38,586 nt of DNA from positions 1 through 38,586 of the forward strand of contig JAIPEF010000014.1 of the NCBI GenBank assembly GCA_021737265.1, in the 5' to 3' direction. The position numbers and the translations under genes are program-made. The first letter of the stretch is position 1. Every line of letters begins with the position of its first letter. Source of the DNA: Desulfocapsa sp. (GTDB lineage: Bacteria > Desulfobacterota > Desulfobulbia > Desulfobulbales > Desulfocapsaceae). The notes under the pieces were generated by a model. That model saw nothing but the letters and a program-made list of their open reading frames with translations. It was not told where the DNA came from and searched no databases. Of this stretch, positions 1-7,429 are shown piece by piece.

Positions 1-178
1 CAAGTAAATCTGCAAGGTATAATAAACTTGACTCCTCAGACAATGTACGTTTGATTTGATTTTGGGTTTTCATGCATCAAGTATGCACGATTCAGGCTTA
101 AATGTCCAGCTTAAAATTATGGGTAACAGGCAGAACTAGCCATATAGATTCAGAAAATACAAGGATTAAACGTCGACT
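1..178 (+). other. Upstream region of yejB, left edge of window
   Basis: No gene is supported here. A TATAAT hexamer lies at 18-23, but any matching -35 box would fall outside the window. TTGACT at 28-33 has only a poor partner 17 bp downstream (TTGATT). A purine-rich AAGGA at 161-165 is the only ribosome-binding candidate for the TTG start at 179. A yejA-like substrate-binding protein gene would be expected just upstream in the usual arrangement, but it cannot be seen. Confidence 0.4.
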
Positions 179-1225
179 TTGTTTTTTTATATTTTAAAAC
201 GCATCGGATTGATGATCCCGACCCTGTTCGGTGTGATGTTACTCACCTTTGCCGTGACCCAGTTCGTGCCGGGCGGGCCTGTGGAACAGTTGCTCTCCGA
301 GATGGAAGGTTTGAGCAAGGGCGGCGAGATTGCTGGGGGAAGCTCTCTGTACCAGGGTGATTCCGGTCTTGACGCCGATCGGGTGCAAAAGCTTAAGGAG
401 CTCTATGGCTTTGATAAACCACCCTTAACGCGCTTTATAACCATGATGAAAAACTATCTGGTTTTTGATTTTGGTTCCTCCTATTATTATCACCAGTCGG
501 TGGTGGAGCTGGTGATATCCCGGATGCCGGTCTCCATGTCCCTGGGGTTGTGGAGTTTTATTATTGTTTACGGGGTTTGTATCCCACTGGGGATAAGCAA
601 GGCGGTTCGTGACGGTTCACGTTTTGACGTCCTCAGTTCCACCGCAATCCTTGTCGGATATGCCATTCCCGGTTTTGTGCTGGCCATTGTCCTGATTGTG
701 CTCTTTGGAGGCGGTTCGTTCTGGAATATATTTCCGCTGCGGGGAATTGTCTCAGATGGCTGGTCTGATATGAGTATGATCAACAAGATCCTGGACTATC
801 TCTGGCACATGGTTCTACCAATCACTTCCGGGGCAGTCGGCAGTCTTGCGGTGATGACCATGCTGACCAAGAACTCCTTTCTTGAAGAGATTCGGAAACA
901 GTATGTGCTGACAGCTCGTGCCAAGGGACTCAGTGAACAGCAGGTCCTGTACAAGCACGTGTTTCGTAATGGGATTATCCCAATTATTACCGGGTTTCCA
1001 GGCTATTTCATAGCTGCCTTTTTCACAGGAAGCCTGTTGATCGAGACTATTTTTTCATTGGACGGAATGGGCCTGCTCGCTTATCAATCTGTTTTGAATC
1101 GCGATTATCCCGTTGTTCTTGGTACCCTCTATTTTTTCACCATTATTGGCCTGTTTGCCCGTCTCCTTTCCGACCTGAGTTATGTAATTGTTGATCCGAG
1201 GATTAGTTTTGACAGCGCAGAGTAA
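179..1225 (+). CDS. yejB: Peptide ABC transporter permease, YejB type
   Basis: Inner-membrane permease of the oligopeptide/microcin C-type ABC importer family (DppB/OppB superfamily), 348 aa. The N-terminal membrane segment is at about residues 9-30. It is followed by the long periplasmic insertion typical of YejB (about 33-80, ending near YGFDKPPLTRF) and further membrane segments. The cytoplasmic EAA-type loop is at about residues 240-265 (LTARAKGLSEQQVLYKHVFRNG). The start is TTG at 179 because an in-frame stop lies at 167-169 and no ATG or GTG is available. It overlaps the next permease gene. Family assignment is firm; the substrate is inferred only from YejB homology. Confidence 0.9.
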   Translation: MFFYILKRIGLMIPTLFGVMLLTFAVTQFVPGGPVEQLLSEMEGLSKGGEIAGGSSLYQGDSGLDADRVQKLKELYGFDKPPLTRFITMMKNYLVFDFGSSYYYHQSVVELVISRMPVSMSLGLWSFIIVYGVCIPLGISKAVRDGSRFDVLSSTAILVGYAIPGFVLAIVLIVLFGGGSFWNIFPLRGIVSDGWSDMSMINKILDYLWHMVLPITSGAVGSLAVMTMLTKNSFLEEIRKQYVLTARAKGLSEQQVLYKHVFRNGIIPIITGFPGYFIAAFFTGSLLIETIFSLDGMGLLAYQSVLNRDYPVVLGTLYFFTIIGLFARLLSDLSYVIVDPRISFDSAE

Positions 1226-2261
1226 TAAGCAACGACAGGAAAAGCCTGTCAGCCTTGGACGCAGGCGTTGGCGTCGTTTCTGCCGTAATCGAAGAGGGCT
1301 GTATAGCCTCCTGGTTTTTGCATTCTTTTTTTTTATGAGTCTGCTTGCCGAAGGGATATCCAACGATGTTCCACTGCTGGTTGTCTATGATGGAAAGCCC
1401 TATTTTCCTCTGTTGGTAGATTATCCGGAAACAACCTTTGGTGGAGACTTTGAGACGGTGACTGACTATCTCGATCCCTATATCCAGGAGCTGCTTAGCC
1501 AAAACGGCAACAAGGTCTATTTCCCGTTGAACAGGCACAGCTACCAATCCATCAATTTTGAGATTGACGGGCCGGTTCCTTCTCCTCCCACAAGGGAAAA
1601 TTTCCTTGGAACCGATGACCGGGGCCGGGATGTTTTTGCCCGTTTACTGTATGGGTTTCGTCTCAGTGTTCTTTTTGGCTTTGCCCTGACTGCGGTCGGG
1701 ACGCTTGTTGGCATCATCACCGGTGCTGTTCAGGGTTTTTTTGGTGGCCGGGTGGATCTCTTTTTCCAGCGTTTTATTGAGATATGGGGTGCCATGCCTG
1801 AGCTGTATCTGCTGATTATCTTTGCCTCCATATTCAAACCCAGTGTCCTCCTGCTTCTCGTGCTTTTGTCGCTGTTCAGCTGGATGGGGCTTTCTGATTA
1901 TGTGCGGGCAGAGTTTTTGAAGGGAAGAAACATGGAATACGTGAAGGCAGCCAAGGCCCTTGGGGTCTCCAATGTCACCATCATGTATCGCCATCTTCTA
2001 CCAAATGGTATGACACCGGTGATTACCTTTTTGCCCTTTCGGATGTCTGCTTCTATTTTGGCGCTCACCAGCCTCGATTTTCTTGGTCTTGGAGTACCTC
2101 CATCGACGCCAAGTCTTGGCGAACTACTGGCCCAGGGAAAAGCAAATATTGATGCCTGGTGGCTGTCGCTTTCTACTTTTCTGGTTTTGGTTGGAACGCT
2201 GGTTCTGTTAATTTTTATAGGGGAAGCTCTCCGGGAGACCTTTGATCCCAGGAAAAATTGA
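1209..2261 (+). CDS. yejE: Peptide ABC transporter permease, YejE type
   Basis: Second permease of the Yej-type importer, about 350 aa. The N terminus is Arg-rich (RRRWRRFCRNRRG) before the first membrane segment, followed by a periplasmic domain with YDGKPYFPLL and FGGDF, both characteristic of YejE. The permease core begins at LGTDDRGRDVFARLLYG, and the EAA loop reads VKAAKALGVSNVTIMYRHLLPNG. I chose TTG 1209 because GAGG at 1199-1202 gives a 6-nt spacer; TTG 1188 is in frame but lacks a ribosome-binding site. The reading frame overlaps the end of yejB, implying translational coupling. The expected ATPase gene yejF does not follow, and an mla operon begins instead. Confidence 0.9.
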   Translation: MTAQSNKQRQEKPVSLGRRRWRRFCRNRRGLYSLLVFAFFFFMSLLAEGISNDVPLLVVYDGKPYFPLLVDYPETTFGGDFETVTDYLDPYIQELLSQNGNKVYFPLNRHSYQSINFEIDGPVPSPPTRENFLGTDDRGRDVFARLLYGFRLSVLFGFALTAVGTLVGIITGAVQGFFGGRVDLFFQRFIEIWGAMPELYLLIIFASIFKPSVLLLLVLLSLFSWMGLSDYVRAEFLKGRNMEYVKAAKALGVSNVTIMYRHLLPNGMTPVITFLPFRMSASILALTSLDFLGLGVPPSTPSLGELLAQGKANIDAWWLSLSTFLVLVGTLVLLIFIGEALRETFDPRKN

Positions 2262-2265
2262 AGGA

Positions 2266-2287
2266 ATAAAAGGAGATTGCCTTTTAT
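2266..2287 (+). terminator. Weak hairpin after yejE
   Basis: ATAAAAGG (2266-2273) pairs with CCTTTTAT (2280-2287) around a 6-nt loop. The stem is AT-rich and lacks a clear T-run, so it is a weak terminator or mRNA end at best. It lies five bases after the yejE stop and upstream of the mla promoter. Confidence 0.3.
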
Positions 2288-2304
2288 CAGAATCATTCTC
2301 ATCC

Positions 2305-2333
2305 TTGACTTTTACAGTATCAAAAATTATCAT
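2305..2333 (+). promoter_or_regulatory. Sigma70-type promoter for the mla operon
   Basis: TTGACT at 2305-2310 and TATCAT at 2328-2333 are separated by exactly 17 bp, each matching consensus at five of six positions. The mlaE start is about 80 bp downstream of the predicted transcription start. This separates the mla genes from the yej permeases. Confidence 0.65.
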
Positions 2334-2418
2334 GCAACTTTGTGTCATTATTGCTTCTACTCAAACCAAAAAAAATTGGCGATTCCAGTCTAAAATTTGA
2401 AATCCACGGCAAATATTC

Positions 2419-3210
2419 ATGCAAGCTAACCCCATAGCCAGATTAGGTAACACAGGCCTCTCTGTAATCTCTGATCTCGGACGAATGGGATTGTATCTTC
2501 TGCAAATGATTGAAGGCTGTTTCAGACCTCCTTTTCGGTTTGCCGAATTTATGCGCCAGTTAAATTTTATTGGTGTCGGATCTCTGGTTGTTATTTTTTT
2601 TACAGCTGCCTCCACCGGTATGGTTCTCGGGTTGCAGGGGTATTATTCTCTCCATAAATTTGGTGCTGAAGGGATGCTCGGGTCTGCCGTATCGCTCACC
2701 CTCATCATGGAACTTGGTCCGGTATTGACCGCCCTTATGGTGACCGGACGTGCCGGATCAGCCATGTGCGCCGAGCTTGGTATTATGAGAATTTCAGAAC
2801 AGATTGATGCATTGGATTGCATGGCTGTAGATCCATTTCGTTATCTGATCTCTCCTAAACTTCTTGCCGCCTTAATTTCAATCCCCTTGCTTACGGCCTT
2901 TTTTGATGTAGTAGGTATTGCAGGTGGCTACATAGCCGGGGTTCAATTGATGGGTGTCAATCCTGGCAGTTATTTTGAAGGTATGCGCAACAGTGTTACC
3001 AATCATGACATCTGGCTTGGTACTGTAAAGTCCTTTGTTTTTGCTGTAATGGTTGTATGGATCTGTACTGGTCGCGGCTATTTCGTCCACCAGCTCCGGG
3101 GTGTAGGGTTTGGTGCCGGCAGCGTCTCGAAGGTGACAACCCAGGCTGTGGTTTTTTCCTCTATATCCGTGCTTATTTTTGATTACCTGCTTACTGCCGT
3201 CCTCCTATGA
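2419..3210 (+). CDS. mlaE: Phospholipid ABC transporter permease MlaE
   Basis: Inner-membrane permease of the MlaFEDB-type phospholipid transporter, 263 aa (YrbE/MlaE family). Diagnostic segments are the first transmembrane region with GSLVVIFFTAASTGMVLGLQGYY (about 52-74), then ELGPVLTALMVTGRAGSAMCAELGIMRISEQIDALDCMAVDP (about 95-135). The rest is mostly hydrophobic, with helices at about 150-175 and 240-263. No strong Shine-Dalgarno precedes the ATG. The last four bases overlap mlaF as ATGA, a tight translational coupling. It would work with MlaF, MlaD, MlaC and MlaA, all encoded immediately downstream. Confidence 0.93.
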   Translation: MQANPIARLGNTGLSVISDLGRMGLYLLQMIEGCFRPPFRFAEFMRQLNFIGVGSLVVIFFTAASTGMVLGLQGYYSLHKFGAEGMLGSAVSLTLIMELGPVLTALMVTGRAGSAMCAELGIMRISEQIDALDCMAVDPFRYLISPKLLAALISIPLLTAFFDVVGIAGGYIAGVQLMGVNPGSYFEGMRNSVTNHDIWLGTVKSFVFAVMVVWICTGRGYFVHQLRGVGFGAGSVSKVTTQAVVFSSISVLIFDYLLTAVLL

Positions 3211-3989
3211 ATAATAATAGTATAGAATTTATAAAAGTTGAGAAATCCTTTGTCCGTGATGACGGGAGCAGGCAGGTTATCCTGGATAAAGTGAATTTTT
3301 CAATCCCGGCCGGAAAAACTACAGTGATTGCCGGTGAGAGCGGCACAGGGAAAAGTGTGACCCTGAAGCTCATCCTTGGTCTTATGCGGGCTGACGGAGG
3401 GCAGATTTTAGTCGCAGGTAATGATATTACACAAATAAGAGGCCGCAAATTAAAAGAATATAGAATGCGGTTTGGGGTACTGTTTCAGGGAGCTGCCCTC
3501 TTTGATTCCATGACAGTTTATGAAAATGTTGCCCTGCCCCTGCGCGAGCGAACAAAAAAAACGGACTCAGAGATCAAGAATCAGGTCCTTGCCAGCCTTG
3601 AACAGCTGGAACTGCTGGGCCATGAGCATAAGTACCCGGCACAGCTCAGTGGCGGTATGAAGAAAAGGGCAGGACTGGCTAGAGCTTTGCAACTGGAACC
3701 TGAAATAATGCTATTTGATGAGCCTACCACGGGCCTTGATCCGGTTATGACCCATGAGATTTATCAGCTGTTTGCACAAACTCAGAAAGAGGTCGGGTTC
3801 ACATCCATTATTGTCAGTCATGATATTCCTAAGGTGTTTAACCTTGCAGATCAGGTTATCGTTCTGAATAAAGGGAAGATGGATGTGTTTCCTTCTCCAG
3901 AAGCTATACAATGGTCGCAGAAACCCCATATCAAGGCGTTTGTCAAAACCACGATGGGTGAAATTTATCAGAGTCATTTGGTGGAATAA
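3207..3989 (+). CDS. mlaF: Phospholipid ABC transporter ATPase MlaF
   Basis: Cytoplasmic ATPase that powers the MlaE permease, 260 aa. Walker A is GESGTGKS at residues 43-50, the Q-loop is in LFQGAALFDSMTV (about 92-104), the ABC signature is LSGGMKKR at 147-154, Walker B is IMLFDEP with Glu172, and the switch His is H205 in IIVSHD. The LSGGMKKR signature and GAALFDSMTV are typical of Mla ATPases. It starts within the mlaE stop codon and ends one base into mlaD. No mlaB (STAS-domain) gene is present in this operon. Confidence 0.95.
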   Translation: MNNNSIEFIKVEKSFVRDDGSRQVILDKVNFSIPAGKTTVIAGESGTGKSVTLKLILGLMRADGGQILVAGNDITQIRGRKLKEYRMRFGVLFQGAALFDSMTVYENVALPLRERTKKTDSEIKNQVLASLEQLELLGHEHKYPAQLSGGMKKRAGLARALQLEPEIMLFDEPTTGLDPVMTHEIYQLFAQTQKEVGFTSIIVSHDIPKVFNLADQVIVLNKGKMDVFPSPEAIQWSQKPHIKAFVKTTMGEIYQSHLVE

Positions 3990-4435
3990 TGAAAAACAGT
4001 ATAGAGTTATTTGTTGGTCTTTTCATGATCGCGGGGTTCCTCGCCTTTGGTTACCTGGCCTTGCAACTGGGAGAGGTGTCTTTCTTCAGCAGCAGTAAAA
4101 ATTATACCATTACCGCTCAATTTGATAATATTGCCGGGGTCAAAAAGGGGGCTTCTGTCCAGGTTGCCGGTGTGGTTGTCGGTCAGGCTGCAAAAATTTG
4201 GCTTGATGACGACGGTTATGCTAATGTCTTATTGGAGATAGATAAAAAACTGCAGGTATCCGTCGATTCCATGGCCTCTGTAAAATCCCAGGGATTGATT
4301 GGAGATAAGTTTATTATGATCAGCCTGGGTGGAGAAGATGAGTTTTTTAAAGAGGGTGATATTCTGGTCGATACCGAATCTGCGGTAGATATTGAATCTC
4401 TTATAAGTAAATTTGCTTTTGGCAGTGTCAAATAA
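3989..4435 (+). CDS. mlaD: MCE-domain lipid-binding protein MlaD
   Basis: Membrane-anchored MCE-domain subunit, 148 aa. A single N-terminal transmembrane helix spans about residues 7-27, and an MCE domain spans about 38-118 (YTITAQFDNIAGVKKGASVQVAGVVVGQ ... LIGDKFIMISLGG). In the family MlaD forms a hexameric ring on the periplasmic face of MlaE and receives or delivers lipid via MlaC. The start codon shares its A with the mlaF stop (TAATG). Length is slightly short for MlaD but complete. Confidence 0.93.
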   Translation: MKNSIELFVGLFMIAGFLAFGYLALQLGEVSFFSSSKNYTITAQFDNIAGVKKGASVQVAGVVVGQAAKIWLDDDGYANVLLEIDKKLQVSVDSMASVKSQGLIGDKFIMISLGGEDEFFKEGDILVDTESAVDIESLISKFAFGSVK

Positions 4436-4475
4436 CATCTGCCGATATTAAACTGTCTTTATAACGTTGACGACT

Positions 4476-5306
4476 ATGAAACATCACCTTTGGTATTTGC
4501 TTTTCTTGGTTTTACTGACCTGCGTTGGCTGTGCACAGCAGAAAGATATTGGTATCGTTCAAGATTTACCAGTGGAAGCAGTGGAAGAGCCGGGTGACGC
4601 TATGGATATGATGCTAGCCGATGATTTTTACGACGAGGACGACAATGCGTTATGCGAAGCCCATACATTCAACGATCCCCTTGAACCCATAAACCGGTTT
4701 TTTTTTGAGTTTAACGATAAGCTGTACTACTGGTTTTTAAAGCCTGTCAATAAAGCTTATACAGCAGTGTTACCCATTGAATTGCGTTTCAGTTTTGGAA
4801 ACTTTGTCGTTAATCTTTCAGCTCCCATCCGTTTTTTGAATAATCTGCTCCAGGGAAAAGTGTATGATGCCGGGATAGTGCTATCCAGATTTTTGATTAA
4901 TAGTACCCTTGGTGTCTATGGCTTCGGAGATCCTGCACTGGTTGACTTCGGACTGGAGCCCAAGCCTGAAGATTTTGGACAAACTCTGGCGGTTTGGGGG
5001 GTTGGAGAGGGGGTGTATCTCTGCCTTCCTGTGATTGGACCATCAAATGTTCGAGATTCCTTTGGTTTTGCAGCAGACGCCTATACCCACCCCATGGTTT
5101 ATTTTGTTGATGACATCTGGGTGAGCGCTGGATATTACGCGGGGAGCAGAATTAACCTTCTCTCCCTCAACCCTGATTTGTATGAAGACTTAAAAGCCTA
5201 TGCCTTGGATCCCTATGTTTCCATGCGTCAGGTGTACCTGGATTCCAGAAGGAACAGGGTAGATGATCTCAAGCTGAAGCAGAGATGTGATAATGACTTT
5301 AAATAA
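4476..5306 (+). CDS. mlaA: Outer-membrane lipoprotein MlaA (VacJ family)
   Basis: Outer-membrane lipoprotein that extracts phospholipid from the outer leaflet, about 276 aa from ATG 4476. It has a hydrophobic signal peptide and a lipobox-like CVGC with the modified Cys at residue 19; Cys at -3 is unusual. The MlaA core begins at FNDPLEPINRFFFEFNDKLYYWFLKPVNKAY and includes LRFSFGNFVVNLSAPIRFLNNLLQG, the FLINSTLGVYGFGDPA segment and EDFGQTLAVWGVGEGVYLCLPVIGPSNVRDSFG. A TTG at 4467 is an alternative start. In E. coli mlaA is unlinked from mlaFEDCB, whereas here it is inside the operon. Confidence 0.93.
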   Translation: MKHHLWYLLFLVLLTCVGCAQQKDIGIVQDLPVEAVEEPGDAMDMMLADDFYDEDDNALCEAHTFNDPLEPINRFFFEFNDKLYYWFLKPVNKAYTAVLPIELRFSFGNFVVNLSAPIRFLNNLLQGKVYDAGIVLSRFLINSTLGVYGFGDPALVDFGLEPKPEDFGQTLAVWGVGEGVYLCLPVIGPSNVRDSFGFAADAYTHPMVYFVDDIWVSAGYYAGSRINLLSLNPDLYEDLKAYALDPYVSMRQVYLDSRRNRVDDLKLKQRCDNDFK

Positions 5307-5322
5307 AGCTGGAGTTAAAAAA

Positions 5323-5943
5323 ATGAGGATGACAGGAAAACACTTGTTTGTTGTTGGGCTCTTCTTTATTGTTTCATCGTATTTGTCGGTTGCTGTTGCC
5401 GTTCCCAGTCCCACTGAGTCATTAAAACCCCTATTGAATGAAATGATGACCATTATCACCGATCCCTCCCTGGCCGGTGAAGAACATAAAAAAGAACGAC
5501 GTGCTAAAATTATGGCTGTCGCAAATCAGGGATTCAATTGGACAGAAATGTCCAAACGAGTCCTTGGAAAACCATGGCATGAAATCAACCAGAAACAGCG
5601 GGATAATTTCGAACAGCTTTTCACCAAACTCCTTGAAAATGCCTATGTTGGTAAACTTGAGGGGTACTCTAGTCAGGTAATCACATTTAATGACGAAAGG
5701 GTTAAAGAGGAAAAGGCTGTTGTCTCCACAACTATTGAAGATAACGGGGTTATTCTTCCTGTTCACTATATTATGATACAACAGAATACAACCTGGAAGG
5801 TGTATGATATTAATATCGAAGGAGTGAGTCTGGTTCAAAATTACCGGGAACAATTTAGGTCCATTCTCAGGAAAGATAACTTTGATGGATTAGTTAAGAT
5901 GCTTGAAGAGAAAAACGCGACTTTTGACGGGGAGGGTAGTTAA
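5323..5943 (+). CDS. mlaC: Periplasmic phospholipid-binding protein MlaC
   Basis: Periplasmic lipid shuttle between MlaA and MlaFED, 206 aa from ATG 5323. This start follows GGAG at 5311-5314 with an 8-nt spacer; an upstream GTG at 5287 would overlap mlaA and lacks a site. The signal peptide runs to about AVAVPS, then the Tol/Ttg2-type MlaC domain follows (RRAKIMAVANQGFNWTEMSKRVLGKPWHEINQKQRDNFEQLFTKLLENAYVGKLEGY ... VHYIMIQQNTTWKVYDINIEGVSLVQNYREQF). The closing motif is highly characteristic. Its stop codon overlaps the next start (TAATG). Confidence 0.93.
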   Translation: MRMTGKHLFVVGLFFIVSSYLSVAVAVPSPTESLKPLLNEMMTIITDPSLAGEEHKKERRAKIMAVANQGFNWTEMSKRVLGKPWHEINQKQRDNFEQLFTKLLENAYVGKLEGYSSQVITFNDERVKEEKAVVSTTIEDNGVILPVHYIMIQQNTTWKVYDINIEGVSLVQNYREQFRSILRKDNFDGLVKMLEEKNATFDGEGS

Positions 5944-6380
5944 TGGTGGATCTGATTGCCGCCAGTCTCGATTTCCTTGATGATGGCGAGAGGAGGGTAC
6001 TGTTTTCTTTATTCACTGAAAAACAGCTGAATGCGAGAGCAGTGTTGTTTGACTACAATGAGCCCGCTGAGAGTGTTTTTTTTTTAAAAGAGGGACGTCT
6101 TGCTGTTCATAAGTTTACAGGGTTCCAAGAGAAGATGCAGGTGATTGCACTGCTTGATCCGGGCGCTGTTGTTGGTGAGGCTGCCTTGTTGCAGACACAT
6201 ATCCGAAAGACCCGGGTGGCAGCCATTGAGAGCAGCAGTCTCTATTGTCTGGAAAGAGAAGACTTCTTTCGTTGGCAGAAAAAATCTCCGGCCATGGCAT
6301 CCCGTCTTTTGGAATATCTGTTCTCCATCGTCACCCTGCGTCTGGAAAAGACTTCTGAACGTCTTGCCCGCATCTTGTAG
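5943..6380 (+). CDS. Stand-alone cyclic-nucleotide-binding domain protein
   Basis: Protein of 145 aa made almost entirely of a Crp/Fnr-type cNMP-binding beta-barrel: LFDYNEPAESVFFLKEGRLAVHK (about 35-57), the phosphate-binding-cassette-like GAVVGEAALLQTHIRKTRVAAIESSSLYCLEREDF (about 76-110), then a short C-terminal helix. No helix-turn-helix follows, so it is not a DNA-binding regulator by itself. Its start overlaps the mlaC stop (TAATG), so it is translated with the Mla system. A regulatory or sensory role for Mla is inference only. The cassette lacks the full RxxR/S signature, so ligand binding is uncertain. Confidence 0.75.
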   Translation: MVDLIAASLDFLDDGERRVLFSLFTEKQLNARAVLFDYNEPAESVFFLKEGRLAVHKFTGFQEKMQVIALLDPGAVVGEAALLQTHIRKTRVAAIESSSLYCLEREDFFRWQKKSPAMASRLLEYLFSIVTLRLEKTSERLARIL

Positions 6381-6498
6381 AAAATCCTTACTGATAGTAG
6401 AGTTTACAACTGTTCGGGTTTTTACTTTTCCAATTACAATGTTCACTGTGTTGTTTTCACAAAGAATTAACTGTTTGAAATTTTTTTCTGGTCATTCT

Positions 6499-6513
6499 TA
6501 CTCAAATTGAGTA
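6499..6513. promoter_or_regulatory. Perfect 15-nt inverted repeat upstream of the fab operon
   Basis: TACTCAA-A-TTGAGTA is a perfect inverted repeat in the 183-bp gap between the cNMP-domain gene and yceD, about 50 bp before the yceD start. Its right arm contains TTGAGT, a possible -35 box, so a repressor bound here could control the operon. No matching -10 box is convincing. Operator function is inference. Confidence 0.4.
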
Positions 6514-6563
6514 TTTTGATCAGTTTCGTTTATGCATCCGCTGTTGTTGGATGTTGAGGAGTT

Positions 6564-7085
6564 ATGAAAATTTTACTGACTGACATTACCGGTGAGAATA
6601 AAAGCTTCAAGATTCAAGAACCAATAGATTTTTCTGAAGAAAGTTTTGAACTCACTGCTCCATTGCAGGCGAGACTTACCGTCAGGCAGCAGGATGATGA
6701 TATTTATAGCCTCGCTGGAAACCTTCAGGCCAGGATTGCTACAGGCTGTGACCGGTGTGGAAAAGGAGTTGAACTTGAGATTGAGCAGGACTTCTCCTAT
6801 GAATTACGATTGGAAGACGAGCCGCTATTGCCGGCTGAGTATGACAGCAGTAAAGAGGACTGTGATGTAGTATATTTGGATCAGCCTTTCATTGAAAGTA
6901 GAGCAATTCTTTCAGAACAGCTTTTGCTGGCAATGCCTTTACATCGTCTTTGCTATGACGCCTGTAGAGGATTATGTAATGACTGTGGTGTGGATTTGAA
7001 TATAAAAAAGTGTCAGTGCAGGGAGAAAAATACAGACTCTCCCTTTGCTGTCTTGAAGAAATTAACCCAGGCTAAAGAAAAATAA
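6564..7085 (+). CDS. yceD: YceD/DUF177 family protein
   Basis: Protein of 173 aa in the YceD (DUF177) family, which affects 23S rRNA accumulation and is classically encoded just before rpmF. The N-terminal part is beta-rich, with CDRCGKG near residues 62-68 forming half of a putative metal site. The C-terminal part holds CYDACRGLCNDCGVDLNIKKCQC, a Cys cluster typical of the family. The ATG follows GAGGAG at 6556-6561 at very short spacing. The yceD-rpmF-plsX order is conserved across many bacteria and supports the call. Confidence 0.85.
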   Translation: MKILLTDITGENKSFKIQEPIDFSEESFELTAPLQARLTVRQQDDDIYSLAGNLQARIATGCDRCGKGVELEIEQDFSYELRLEDEPLLPAEYDSSKEDCDVVYLDQPFIESRAILSEQLLLAMPLHRLCYDACRGLCNDCGVDLNIKKCQCREKNTDSPFAVLKKLTQAKEK

Positions 7086-7100
7086 GCCTAAACTCAGTTT

Positions 7101-7175
7101 AGTACCCCTTTTATAGGTACTTTGTCTGGTGCTCCCCTTGAGGAGTCTAAATGCTTTAGAAAGTTTTTCTAAGGC
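7101..7175 (+). promoter_or_regulatory. Structured leader of rpmF
   Basis: Three consecutive hairpins lie between yceD and rpmF: AGTACC/GGTACT (7101-7121), CTCC/GGAG (7132-7145) and a 10-bp stem with 3-nt loop at 7153-7175. None is followed by a T-run (an A-run follows the third), so they are not terminators. They may stabilise the mRNA or mediate ribosomal-protein autoregulation, which is inference. Confidence 0.35.
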
Positions 7176-7230
7176 ACAAAAAAAACGACTATTCAGACTG
7201 CCAGTGGCAGTGTATTGATTGGAGGATATT

Positions 7231-7419
7231 ATGGCTCTGCCAAAAAGAAGACATTCCCGCTCCCGTACCCGTAAAAGAAGATCCCACGATGCTTTGAATG
7301 CACCTGGAATCTCTACCTGCTCAGAATGCAGTGAACCCAAAATGCCCCATCGCATCTGTCCCAGTTGCGGTATGTATAAGGGGCGTTCCGTTTATAGTCT
7401 GGACGCTGAAATAGAGTAG
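7231..7419 (+). CDS. rpmF: 50S ribosomal protein L32
   Basis: Ribosomal large-subunit protein of 62 aa beginning [20 protein letters not shown], the universal L32 N terminus. A zinc ribbon is formed by CSEC and CPSC about 15 residues apart. The ATG at 7231 is preceded by GGAGGAT at 7221-7227, a near-perfect ribosome-binding site. An in-frame TTG at 7219 would place the start upstream of that site and is rejected. plsX follows after 10 bp. Confidence 0.97.
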   Translation: MALPKRRHSRSRTRKRRSHDALNAPGISTCSECSEPKMPHRICPSCGMYKGRSVYSLDAEIE

Positions 7420-7429
7420 GAAAGCTACC

